Shown: piece by piece, positions 48,073-61,059 of the stretch | Layout of the letters: each line of letters starts with the position of its first letter | How positions within the stretch are numbered: the first letter of the stretch is position 1 | NCBI GenBank assembly: GCA_016785225.1 | Contig: JAFBJZ010000871.1 | Coordinates: forward strand, 1,302,001-1,366,000 | Direction of reading: 5' to 3' | From: Psettodes erumei | Lineage: Eukaryota; Chordata; Actinopteri; Pleuronectiformes; Psettodidae | Length of the DNA stretch: 64,000 bases | Made by a program: the position numbers and the translations under genes | Notes under the pieces: model-generated | Seen by the model: the letters and a program-made list of their open reading frames with translations, nothing else | What the model was told of the DNA's origin: nothing | Databases searched by the model: none

Positions 48073-49854
48073 TTACACTGCTCTATCCACTGCATTGTCT
48101 ACTGCAGGGTTAATGAAAAGCACAGAAAAATAACACTGATTAAGAAGGCGATTACATGGTTCAAATACTTCCCCCTCTCTGTCGTCAGTCATTAGCTGTT
48201 AAATGGTAGCGAAAGAACCAGACTGAAGCACAGCATGCTGCTTTTTTTAATCCAGTCTTCAACTGAGGTGTATTCCATATGAACAGACATCTCGCACTGC
48301 TGGCGCAGACGGTATCAACAGAAAGAAAGAACATGTTCTGTTCTCTCTTTCCAAAGTCACAGGCACTTTCCTCCCTAAGGTTTTCATCCTTTTCTGGGTG
48401 GAGGTTTTTGCTCAGCCTCCTATCTATCTGTGTTTTTCTCATCATATCTTTGTCTTCATCTCTTGGCTTTCTCATTCTCCTTGTGTTTAGATCTTTCCAC
48501 ATGTGCATTCCTTTGTTCTGCCTCTACACCCCCCCCAACACCACCCCACCCCCCGCCCTCCATATTTTCTGTCTTGTTATGAAAAGCAGAACGTTATGCA
48601 GTGAAAGTAAATGGGACATGTAATGAGCGGATTGAAGCCCCATTTAAAGCTAATGATCTATCTTGCAGTTTAAAAGTGAGAAATTTGGAGAAGACAAGAG
48701 AGAAACAAAGAAAGATGGATGGTGCACACTTAACATGATAAAGAACAGGTCAAGAAATGCCCATCAAGAAAGGTTTTATAACTTCTCTGGATGAATAAAT
48801 CTTTTTATAAATATAGTACACAGTGATTTGTATGTAATGTGGCTTTATTGTATCTTGGGAACAGAATTAACAATGCAACAGACTGGAAAGAGCAGATGAA
48901 AGATTGGATCAGACGCTCAACATCAAGTTATATTTGGGCAAATGCAGACTTGATGGCAAGTTGAATGCAGGGAATAAGCACTTAGCAAGCTAAAAGATCA
49001 AATGACTCCAGTCCTGCATTTCAATCTACTGAAAACTACAGGGCTTGTGCCTCGATAAAACCCCAAAACAGCATGCGGTGCGTTTGGATTTGCATTGTTT
49101 GCGTTGACTGAGTCCATTTAGAATTAACTGTCGGCAGGCTTCAGGTCATGTAACGTGCCAATCACAGCGACCGCAGTTGGATTCACTGAAGATTTCTGTG
49201 AGTATCGGCCGTTTGAAATGCTTCAAGAATAAAACCGTGGATAATGGATACGACTGAAGCTAAAGAGACATGAATGCACGCACGCGGCGCGAAAACTGGG
49301 TTATGCTAGTGGTACAGAAACAAACTGCTCAGCAGCCTGCCTCGCAGAGAGCACTCCAGGACACTACGCCATGAATTTTCAAAGCCTCTGGTGTGTTTGC
49401 TGTAAGCCATGTTCACACTATTCTTACTTTTAAGTGTACGGGGAGCGGCCGGGAGGCAGACAGAAAGCGGCCGCTTTAGAGAAAGTGCTGTGGCTGGCAT
49501 CTTTTTAAGTAGCATCTTAGAGAAGCATTCGTGACAGTGACTGACAAAACAACATGACATAAAAGAAGCGGGGACTGACAATACATAGGCAGCGAACAAC
49601 AACAACAACAAACAGACTGAAAATGGGTGAAGCGGCTGTACAAAAGTTGGTTGTGGATGTTTCTAGATGTTCGAAGAGGTGCAGCTGGTACAGTTTATTG
49701 ACAGAAGTAGCAAAGTCACGTGTCATAACAAGATCAGCTTTTCGTTATCAGCCCAACATGGCTGATGTAGCACTTTAACCACGCAAACCACAACAGCGTG
49801 AATGCAGCTGTAGGCAGACAAGGATGACTTGTACAGACACAAAAGCTACTTGCC

Positions 49855-50130
49855 TCGTCGTCATTTTTTGGCATACTCTTCCCCTAACGTTCAGTGACTT
49901 GGAAATCTTTCTGTATCCATCCATGACATATACTTTTCAAGAACATTTTTTTCTGATTTGCTTGGAGAGTCCTTTTGTCTTCATGGTGTAATTGTAGCTA
50001 GATAATACTGACTAACCAGTACAATCACTTCAGACACACTGATGTGTGTCACTGCACTCAGGTGATCACCATTTCCCCACAATAAGTGGGGAAAAAATGG
50101 ATGAGTACTTTTATAGGCCCTGTAAGGACA
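49855..50130 (+). mobile_element. fragment of a GGGTGAATACTT-type fish repeat
   Basis: The series TTTTGGCATACTCTTCCCCT, TTCAGTGACTTGGAAATCTT, TCTGTATCCATCC, GATTTGCTTGGAGAGTCCTT, GTCTTCATGGTGTAATTGTA and CACTGCACTCAGGTGATCAC matches, in order, a common fish dispersed repeat. It ends with the diagnostic GGATGAGTACTTTTATAGG. There is no coding content. The middle of the family lying before the end motif is deleted here. Confidence 0.65.
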
Positions 50131-51872
50131 ATGAATGGAACTAGATACAAATAGTCTTTCAGTTTACAGTGGTATATGAACCTTGACAATAACACACACT
50201 GTATAAAAAAAATAATCCAGAGCTTGTGCCCGTGTCATAGTGGCGCTACCATTGCAAAAACGACTGCAACGAGGGATACTATTTTTACGGGGAGATAAAA
50301 AGCGATCACCAATTAACTGACCAAAGAAGTTGAAGCAGTCTCACAAGGCAGTGTCACCATACTGAGGCTACCTCAGTTCTCTAACTTCATCTGATGCTTG
50401 GCTCCCCAGCAGAGAGAAACAATCTGCTGCCCAGTCAATATCTCCATTTCTATCCACTCTTTCATCCTCTTATCCCTCCCTCTGCGCCTTCTCCTCCTCT
50501 ACCCAAGTCCTGGGGTCATGGGAAGACTCCCTGGGGAGAGTAAGCTCTAACACAGACAAGGGCATCGCAGGAGGATTTGTGCTCTGTGCCCCTTCAACTA
50601 TCCCTCACTCTATTTCCATGTATCTATCTAGCCCTCCATCCGAGAAAGTTAAGGAGGACTGCAGAGCCCTATCAGACTCAGGGCATGGGAAAGGATTTTA
50701 TTTAGGAAGGGTACAGTACTGTAGGGTAACAGTTTAAAAGTGGGCTCTGGACAGTACATTCCTCAGATACGGAGCCAGGTATAAAAATATCTACACCAAG
50801 AGAATACACACTCGCAAAGTGCACACACTGTATTTTTACATGGTTTACATAACAGATTAGTATTAGAGCCGGGCAAACGCTTCACCTACCTAGTCTGTCT
50901 GAATCGCATCACATCTGAGATTTGAGAGAATATTACTACACAGAATTTTCTGATTCTTTTCAGGCAATGCCCCCATTTTAACAATAGTTCTACTCCAATT
51001 TTTTTATGGATCTGACCCTGAAGATTCTCACATGTTTCATGGATTCCCATCAAATCACCAAGGTCAAGTGTCAGGAAAATCACAGAAAGATATTTGTCCA
51101 TGATTTGAAATTGACAACACAAAGGGGTGTGATGGCAAATATGTTGCTGAAACCATTGCTTCTACTGATACATATGTATATTTCTTATTATTTAGGAATT
51201 AGTAGATTGATGTTGACAGAAATAACAGTGAAAACGAAAAATTTATCATTTATATGGACTTGTGTAATTGACAGTTTAAGAGCCATTAGATCAACCTCTG
51301 CAACTGGCAGGGGAAAACATTAGCTGAGTGAGAATCGCTTTAGCCATCCAACCATTCCCAAGTGAAGAATTTGCAGAGCAAGGCACAAACAACCCAACAT
51401 CGCGCAATGAGAGTAATTCGTAGTGGGAATGTGTTTAACCCTCCATCCCCGTAATAACTACTCCTTCAGGGTGTTACTATTAATGAGGATGTGTTTTGGC
51501 TCTTTGTCTTAATTGTTTGGGTTTTTTTTACATATATATTCTTGTAGCATTTGTCCGTGCTCAGGAGTTAATGGGGAGATCAAACCTTAAGAAGTGTCAG
51601 ACGTTGTTTGCACTTTGGTCCATCCATTGATGTTTCCCCCTAAATTACGACCTCTGAAAGTAGCATTGACGGAGACGGTTGGCCTGCCGCTGTCCTTTTG
51701 TTGGGTCCTTTTCACTGTACTTCAGTTAGGTCCTGGTCCCCAGGAACGCTGATGGTTTTTCTTAGTGGGATGGTAAATGCTGTTGATTTTATTCACCTGG
51801 TATCCCTGGTGTAAAATTGTAGCTGATTAAACAGCAAGAAGGATAGTCAGCTCCGAACACACACACATACCC

Positions 51873-51896
51873 AGAGAGAGAGAGAGAGAGAGAGAG
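51873..51896. repeat. (AG)12 microsatellite
   Basis: Perfect AG repeat with a short AC tract just upstream. Confidence 0.95.
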
Positions 51897-54804
51897 TGAG
51901 AGATCTATTGCTTTAATAAAAATTGAGGGGATCCCCCTCTGCCCTCCATTCTGCCATCCATCCCTCAATCCCAGCAAGTAAAGGACTGAGGGAACTCTTG
52001 ACTTTGTTTTCCACCTTCTTCCTCCTAAGCCATGTAATAAATGTACTGCTGTGCCTTACTGATTTGTAGTCAGGGTCCAAACATTGTTATACACGGTTCT
52101 CTGTCGTGGGTCCCTAAATGACAAGAGTACTAATATGACTTAATGGCTCAGGGTCCTAGGGATACTTCCAATTCAACTCAATTATAGACTGTAAAATTTT
52201 ACGAGTCCTTGAAGTACAGATTGAATGAGTGGAGAAGTGATTCACCCTGTGGCCTTCTTTCCCTCCCCTGGCTGACCCAAGCATTCAACAGTTCACTCTG
52301 GTCTCAACAAGTTTCCGAACACCTGAAGTTGGTGTTGAGATTGGAATATAAAGAGTAACTATAGTTGTTTTAATGAAAAATATTTAACAGCATTTTTACA
52401 TGAATAGTCAATGGATGTAATGTAAAAATTTCTGAATTTGTGCACATGGTACACGCAATGTCCTGAATACTTAAATGGTTTAACAAATAATCCACAGTGC
52501 CATGAACCTTAACATTAGGGAAGTACACTTCACATTTACATTTTAATTGAGGTTACAGTCCTCACATGCTTTGTAGAAAGAACAGTATGAACTGAATTAG
52601 GCTGACTTCCTTCACTTATTTTGAAGGAGTCTCAGGGCAGAGTTGATTTAACCAGGTTTTTGTGTGAGCAGCCAGATGGAGGAGCATGGTGTGGGATCGC
52701 AAAGTACACCACCTAATTAGCTCCAAAAAAACCCAGAAGTAAGCCCGCCCCTAGCTGTTTTTTGATTAAAAAGTTGGGGTTTGTGTCAAAGTAATTGGAA
52801 ATCATTAAAATGTAGAATGAGCCACATTCTCTTTGAACTGTGCCTTTGGGAAAAGCTTCTCTTCACACTACAGTTCCCCTTAAAGAATAGCAGTTCACTG
52901 GCATGATGGTTTTGAACAAAGCCTGTTTTTTTCTCGTTTTTCTTTTTTTAGTGTCTAGGTTCAACTTGATACAGGGATCGATTTCAAGTTTGGTAGAAAA
53001 AAACCCCAACTTTGCTCTTTGTTGTCTCGCCCCTTCTCATCATTCCCTTCATGCATCCAGCAGTGATCACCATGAGCAGCGCTGTCTTTAGAGGAATTCA
53101 GAGAGTGCTGTTTGTCTCCTTCGATTGTGATGCAGATTGAAAATGTTGCACTTCTGCAGTAGAAAGTAGTGGCTCTATGAATTCACAATTTAGTGCATGC
53201 ATTGAGTAAATCTGTTGTCACCAATCATTTGAACCAGATTTGTGCTCTTAAAAAAAAAGGTGGAAAAAAGCGCATCGCCTTTCGTACAACTTGCTGTCCT
53301 GGGATTTGTGTCTAATACCTCCCTTTTCATTGGTACAACAAGGACAATCAGCCCTGCCCTGCTGTGTTTTGTCTCATATTGATTGGACACACAGGGAAAT
53401 CATTGAGAACAAAGAGAGAGAGCGTAAAGGCAGGCAAGCGCAGTTATGGGAACAATCCATAATGTATCAGAAGTTCTGTCTGTGTTGCTGTGTGTTATTG
53501 ATGCAATCCCTTTTCCCAGATGTTGGTTAATGAGTGTCCTAAATTTTGGGAAGACACTGATGTGGTCGTGATGTGGCTGGTGGGGGTGACCCCGTCAGAG
53601 TATTTGACGCCTGTCCTGAGAGCTGTCAGCGGCGACTGAGCATCCCAATGTGATATTTACATTTTCCCATGTAATAGAGCGGCATGAATCCAAAGCACAA
53701 AGAAAGAGCACATCAGAAACCAGTGAGGATACCTTTGGATGAGCGACTGCCTTTTGTAACTTTTGGTGAAAGGACTACAGAAAATCACACTGTAAAGGAA
53801 CTTAGCACCTCTTTTCTGTAGACAAAAAGAAGAAGAAGGTGAAGCCATACACTGTGGAAGTGGTAAGACAGAGAAACTTTTTATATTCTCCTCAAACCCC
53901 AAACTTCCAACATTAAATCTAGCGAGGGCTTTTACTTTATATATCTGTCCACTGGACTTACCAACCCAGTCTCCTGCAACATCAACAATGTCACATTAAC
54001 TGTGTTATCGTGCACAGCGTTTGCTATAAAAAGTATGCTAGCATGGTGACTGCTCACTGTGTAACTTTCGTCCGTTTTTTTTTTTTAAACTGGCTCCCGG
54101 AGCTTTGGAAAACTGTATACCTTGCTGCTCTGCCATTGTTTGAGTGTGCTGATTGTTGTTTGTCTTTGTTAGCTATTGTCTATCAACTGCTGTTTATCAT
54201 TGGATGTACACATCTTGAGGGGGAATTTGTGAAAACAGCAAGACACAGTAAATATTCAACAGTTTTGCCATATTGCCACGCATCTGTTCCTTGTGCGAAT
54301 TTGTGCGTGCGTCTCTGTGTCTGTGAACTCAGCTGCTGTGTGTTTTCCGTGTGTGAATTGCAAAGATAGGCAGCTGTTAATATCAGATTTTGCGACAGAG
54401 CCAAATTTTCCGCTGTGGATAAAGACTATTACGAATGGTTGGAGGCTGTTTTGGCTAGACGCTGGAATCACAGCAGACAGATAACATTAGGGAATGCCGA
54501 ACACACACAGATATTCAAACACTTCATGTGCATGCACGCCCCTAATCCAAACACAACAGCGAGCAGCTGTATCGTGTTGCAGACTGTAATGAGACAACCT
54601 GACTTCATGGTGGGAATGAAAGGCAAGGAACTACAAAGAAACATCCAGTAAAGCGCAGTGACAAAGACCGACTGTGGGATTGTTAATTGAAAAATTCACC
54701 ATCAATCCGCTATCTTCATTTGGAAACAAATTTCCTTTGACTGGTGACTATAAATTCAAACTGAGCTGCCAGTTAATTGAACCTGCAGGTCTTTTGATGG
54801 TGAG

Positions 54805-54890
54805 ATGAAGTACTCCACATGAGTACTCCACACAGAACGACCAGGTTCCAAGGCGACAGTGCTCACCACTGTACCCCCATGCTGTCCTGT
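54805..54890 (-). repeat. tRNA-derived SINE-type fragment
   Basis: On the minus strand this reads ACAGCATGGGGGTACAGTGG, TGAGCACTGTCGCC, then GGAACCTGGTCGTTCTGTGT and GGAGTACTCATG. This closely follows the widespread fish element that reads GCACGGTGGTGCAGTGGTTAGCACTGTCGCC, then CTTTCTGTGTGGAGTTTGCATG. The B-box region is partly lost. Only the head portion survives. Confidence 0.65.
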
Positions 54891-55019
54891 TCCTCTTGGA
54901 TTACACATAATTTTGCACCTGCTAACTTTGGGTTACACTTTACTTAAGGTAATATGATTACTGACTACCAAAGGCCCTTAAAGAGTTTGATCAGGCCTTT
55001 TGTGGCGTGATGTAATTTG

Positions 55020-55170
55020 TAGAGAGAGTGGGAGAAGAGAGAGTGGAAAGACCTAAAGAGAGAGTGAAATGAAGGGAAGCAGATGGGGAAAAAACAGCTC
55101 ATATCAAATGCAGCAGTGAAAGAAAAGAGAGACTGGAAGAGGAGGGAAATGGTTTTGCATTCTCACTGGC
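55020..55170 (+). repeat. purine-rich tract
   Basis: GAGAGAGTGGGAGAAGAGAG and similar words; about 150 bp of G/A-rich DNA on the + strand with few interruptions. Confidence 0.6.
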
Positions 55171-56424
55171 AAAACGTTCTCTGTTTGTTTTCAGCTAAAA
55201 AAAAAAAGCAAGCACAGCTAGAATCCAGCCAGGTGGCGAGGAAGAGGCAGGATGAGAGATAAACAGATAGGATGACTATAGGAGGGCAGGCAATAAGGCA
55301 GAGACAGGGAGAAAAGCAAGGAAATGATGTTATGATTGTGTTTGCCTCTGCTTCGCTTTTCTTTTTTTCCCTATCAAAACACTCTCTCTGCTTCCCCCTT
55401 ATTCTTCTCCCCATACTCTGATCGCCTGATCCCCTTTTCTTTTTCTTCAGGTTTTCCCTTTTATTTTCTTCTCTTTCTGTCCAGTAGGGGGAGAGTATGA
55501 TCTACCCTCTATTATCTGTCGAGGTGGTCTGCATGATTCAAGAATGTGGACCTACTATTTTATTTTTTTAATTTTAATTTGTTGTTTGTATGTGTGTGTT
55601 TTTTCAGTGGTGTTTCTCATGATCACTTGATTGATTTCAGAATTGTTAAAACAAAAGAGAATAATCAGCTTCTTTAAACCAATTTGAACAACATTTACAA
55701 ATATATTTGCCATGTTACTTAAGACATAAAACTTTTTTAAAAGTTCTGCCTGCATTAGTTGATGGGGGAACAACATACACAGCCGTTTTCATGCCATCAA
55801 ACCCTTTTTTCATAAAAATAAACAATGAGCGATGAGCAAAAAGATGTGTACTTTGTTGTGAGAAGACCTGTTTCTTTTTAAACAAACAATAAATAAATAT
55901 ACTTTAACCTATGCTCAATACACACCATCACACCAACACACCATACAGTGATAAACTTTATCTGCGTATCCATTGTTGATTAATGTTGTCTGTGTTTTAT
56001 TATAAAGAAAACTGCAGTACATCTGAGATAATGAGATGAGAAAATAAGCACAAATTGTGCCACAAGCCTTTTTCATATTATCAGCACAAAATGCAGTTGA
56101 GGCAATGGGTTCTGTATCCTAAAGTGGAAGAGCGGATTTAGGTGCCTCTCCCAGGGGTGCTTTATTAGTTTTTATGGGAGCATAGTGACTTTCACAATCT
56201 CATTTCCCAACATATGTTCTTCCGTCTGTATAACCGGTAATGTGAACAGCTAAACTTGCACACTTGCAGATACGCCTCCAACCCGTAAATCTTTCGGTGA
56301 GGACACGCTGTCTTTCTCTCCTTTTTTTAATCTTGTTGTGTTGATCCTAGTATGTTCTGCTGTGGCAATTCCTTATCGAATTATCTTCAGCACTGTGTAT
56401 TTGTTCTTTTCTTATCTCTATCCT

Positions 56425-56480
56425 TCTCTACGCTGCTGCAAATACCCTACAGGGATCATTAAAGTTTCATCCAGTCTTTA
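56425..56480 (+). repeat. retroposon-tail motif
   Basis: CGCTGCTGCAAATACCCTAC followed by AGGGATCATTAAAGTTTCATC resembles the tail of fish LINE/SINE copies that read ATTTCCCT.CAGGGAT.AATAAAGT.T(A)TC. The body of the element was not identified. Confidence 0.45.
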
Positions 56481-59400
56481 GAAAAGGACCAGATAGCACC
56501 ATTCGGGAGGCATATTAAATAACAAGGACGGCGATACAATTGCTAAACATCTCATTAATGCATCAAGGGCCCATAGCAGCCTCTTAAGCTGGTGTTCAAA
56601 GGTGTGCTTTTGAGTTAGCTGCATATTATTTCTGTCGAATAAACAGCTTAATATTCTTACACCTGAAAAGGGTTTGTTTTTCAGTTTTCTACAGACCGCC
56701 TACCCCTTACCACATCATTAAAAAGGCTATGTTGTTTTACAGAAGGCGTGAACCACAGACAGCGGACACAATGCAGAGACTAAATGCACCGTAGTCTTTT
56801 TATTACCTCTGTGAGGGAACTCTGATTTCTTTTTCTCTAGTTCTACTTTCTCTGCTCAGGAGCATTTTCTGTCAGGCTCTGCTCCATGAAATACTGCAAC
56901 ACCACTAATGAAGCGAACCATGGACTGTCCCACGGTTTTATCTGACCTCATATCTGAGAGCAGAGCAAACACCCATAAATACCTTTCTCTGTTTGTTTGC
57001 ATTTGTTCGTGTGTCAAAGTGTCTCAGAAAGCCAGAAACTTTATCGTGTTGGGCCGTTTTACTTTGTTTTCTTCTGCTCGAAAGCAGATGGCAGAGCTGT
57101 ATCTTGGTGTTGAAATAGTTCAGTAGTGTAACTGCTTTCCTCATGGGTCAAATTATTGTATGGCCTTGAAAAGATGTAGATGTAGGACTGTATACGTTAA
57201 GCACTAAAAAAGCAAGGTTTACTTCAGCTGTCTCACTCACTTGTTTTTGAGACAGCACATACATGGAGGTGTTTCCGTTGTATACAGTTATCACATTTTG
57301 AGTGAAACACGAGCTCTGCAGGGACACCTAGATCTAGAACTAACAATATCTAACCATGTCATGGTTTCAAATGATGGACCCTTCAAATATGATTTTTCAC
57401 AGATCACATCTATTACTGAGGAATTTAGAGTTATGTCAGTGTGAAAACAGTCAATAAAGTTAGGGGCTACCGTTTCATGTACAAGCCAGTTGTTTTGTGA
57501 CCAGATGTGTTGGGTAGATGGAGGTGTATGGACCGCACACAGTGGTGCAAGTGCAACAAGTTTATTTTTTCTCTCACTCGTCTTTCCATGTAAATTTCCA
57601 ACTCTTTTCTGGGAGAAACAAGTCATTGAACAATGGATAGAACAGGTGAAGTTGTGGAGGAGTGAAGCTATTCTTTCACCACTGATTAAATTTTCAACTC
57701 GGCACCCCATCGGAGGCACAAAGGCATGAAATTGCTTGACAGTTTTTCTCCTTGTGCGCTTTGCTATTAGCTATTTCCTCGGCTACTATTCACAGTGAGG
57801 AGGACAACGAGAGCGGATTTTTCAGGCTGTGAGTTTTATGAAGACAGGCAGACATGTGAATCACATCATGTCAGCTGTGCAAACACACAAACATACCACC
57901 TGCAAATACGTTTTGAAGCTTCTGTGTACTTATGAGTACACACTATGATGTATACACGGACATGCGCGTATAGAACACTCATATACAAACAAATTGCTTG
58001 ATTGAAATTCATATTTAAGCACCCAGAGTTACTCTTCAGTGGTCTTAATACACACAAACTTCTGTCTCTCGCTCTTTCTGGTACACACAAACATACATCC
58101 ACATTCTTTCCACAAAGAAAAACCTTTAATGTACCTTGACTCTCTCCTGTCCCTCTTCAGTAACTCCATGGGGACATTTATAACTTTTTAAAACAGCCTG
58201 GGGCTTTCTCTTTTCACTTGGTGTTTTTTTTTTTGTTTGTTTTTTTTTGCACGAGCAGGATTCGTTGAGTGATTTAAACACGCTACATCATCCTCACTCA
58301 CCCGAACATAGTCTCACTGCAAACGTCAGGAAGCTTTGGAAATGCCATATTTCTATATTCTGTCTCAATATAACTCTAAAAGTCAGAGACTTTTTTTTTT
58401 ATCTCTTCGCTCTTGTTTCAGCACCAAGTTTTTTAAGTGTCTCTTGAACAGGGTTGGGTGGTGGCAGCACGAGCACTGAGCAGATGACGGAGCATTTAGT
58501 GTGAAAAGGTTAAAGGTTTGCGTCCCAAATGGCAAGGTGGCGATAAGGTGGTGTGGCCTTCAGTGGTTCTGAAGAGGAAAAGGGCAAGATGAATGTCAGC
58601 CAAGTCTTCTGGAAAATATAAATCACAATTAAAAAAAAACCCAGATTTTAACATTTCCTGCAAGATTTTCTGTACAACTTCTCATACAGCTTTCGCAAAA
58701 ATACACCAAAAGCAGTCATTCCTCTTCAGCAAAGGTAGGTTCATTCCATGGCCAGAGGATGGAGCTTGTATATGATCTGTGAGCTCAAAGGAATTTCTAT
58801 GTAGTCAACCTCAATGCTGAAAATGATGTGTTTTATGCACAGATAACAGCAATAACACATATAGCAGTAATTATTTGAGCTCTACAAAGTGACACCAGAT
58901 GTCTTATTCAGTGATACAAACACAGGCATGCCTCAGGGGCAGTATTTAAACCAAATGGAAACCTGGAATAGATTCAATACATTCACAAGTGATAATAGGG
59001 AGTAACAGATAAGACAAAATTGCAGTGATCATCAAACTAAGATATAAAATGTCAACATTACAATATACAAAAGGGGATTTCTGATCACACTTTAAAAGTC
59101 CTCATTTATATTTCTGACAGATGCATATCTGAGGCTTCTTAGATTTCATATTTCTTAAAATGTGCATAAATTAGTCTCTTCTCTTGTCTTCTTTGTCTTT
59201 CTTGTTCAATATCTAAGATGCTCCCCTCCCAGTCTCCCTCTGTTTTTCTGCCAAAATGAATTAAGATAAAAACCTTTTCATGTTGATGTATTTCTGTCCT
59301 GCTTATCTTGTCAGGTTGGCGAATATGGACACTGTATAAAATGGCCTTGTCACGACTGAAGGTCAAAACAAATCTATGAGAGAGAGGAGGGGGCCGGGGA

Positions 59401-61023
59401 TTGTTGGCGAGAGAGAGAGGAGGGGAGGAATAATGTAAGAATTGGAAACAGAGAGGTAGGGGAGACAGTTTTCTCTAATAATAATGAATTGCAAAGATAA
59501 CGGCTTAGCTGCAGACTCCTGCTATCTGCACCATGAAAAAAGCACAACCATGCCGGGGCCTGACCAGAAATTTTATGTGGCTCTGTGTGTCTGTGCGTGC
59601 ATGTGCGCGCACTTGTTTATATAGGTGTGTTACTGAGTGACTTAGAGGTAGTAATAAAAGTTGATGGAAGTGATTAATCTTTCGCTTTTCTTAGTTGATA
59701 GACAGAAGATATGGAAAAGAAATGTGAATGTAAAATTCTGACCATATAAGTATGTGGGGCAATCATTGTAAAAATGTCCACCTAAATAAGCCATTTAACT
59801 GTTGTACAATACTCAAACTTTGTCATCGTCGAGACAACGTATACTTGTTTCTGATGCAAATCCACTTGTTTTTATTAGGTTTTTTTAAAGTAGTTAATAG
59901 TAGTATTTAATATTCTGTCAAGATTGTTTTATGTTTGGAGACATTTTCCCTTTGCACGTGCAAAAGCTACAGAGTAATGAGTGAGGCGTTCTGTTTTCTC
60001 TGTCTGTCTCTCTGTCTTTGTTTCTTCGCTTCTTAACCTCTGACTGCTGCAGTATATGCTCTGCTTTTACAGATCAATAAGTCAGGCCCAGTGTGAAGTG
60101 TCTCCTTCCAACACTTATTATATTACTTGGATACTCAGCACTGCACAGCAGCAAACCTTCAGTCACCTATAATCCACCTCCCGACTCCTCTATCTCTCCA
60201 GTACCGTTAGCTTCAACCCAGAGTAAACACCACTCTTTGCTCTGACAAATAGCAAATGTTGACAGAAGAAACTGTTTAATTTGTAAAGGTCCTAAGAAAC
60301 TATTCAATAAAACTAAGAACAATTGAATTGAAAATTCAATAGGTGAAAACCCAACTCTGGAGACTTTTTACATGCCAATAAAACTAAACTGCAAAACACT
60401 GGTGAAACGCTGGCACGTTCTTCTGATGTAGCGTCCATTACACCAAAAACGCACAAAGCAAATTGTTTAATCTGATACCAAGCCTGTTGGGTATTTAGCA
60501 GGTCATCAATTATTGCCTCTTGGAAATGTGCAAAATGTTAATATTAAAATATTCATGTTAAATAATAATCATAATTAATATTAAAGCTACTCAGGGCACC
60601 ACAAGCTAGCTAATCTCCCGATTCAGTTTCAAAATATGCTATCTATACTAATTTGGGGTGCTGATTAATAATAAAGCTAATTACTACAACCACAATTACC
60701 ACATAAATGGAATGGTTAATGGAAGAGAGGAGGCCCTTTCTGATGTGCTGATATGTTCAAATCCAATGAGCTGCAGGTTCGTGTGGCTTTCCAGTGGGCT
60801 ATGAACAAAATCAGCAAGCTTTGTGTCATAGCCACTGGCACTGATGTTACCTCGCAACATGCGGTTCTGCAACTTTCTGAAACCTGCAGAGTTTGCACCT
60901 GCAACTGGATGAAACAATTAGCAAAGACTCTCTGTGCTTGTGTTGGAACTGCGGCTTTTCACAGTTGCCATATACTTTGTAGCGGGCGGGGGGGGGTGTC
61001 ACAGTGACGAGGGTTGATTGGGA

Positions 61024-61059
61024 CAGGTGACCTTGTCCTCGTTTTCTCACCTCCTCCTC
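61024..61059 (+). repeat. 36 bp direct repeat, copy 1 (upstream of exon 7)
   Basis: It begins CAGGTGACCTTGTCCTCGTT and ends CTCACCTCCTCCTC. It matches copy 2 at 63487-63522 with two mismatches and no gaps. The two lie 2,463 bp apart, in the same orientation, on either side of exon 7. Confidence 0.75.
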
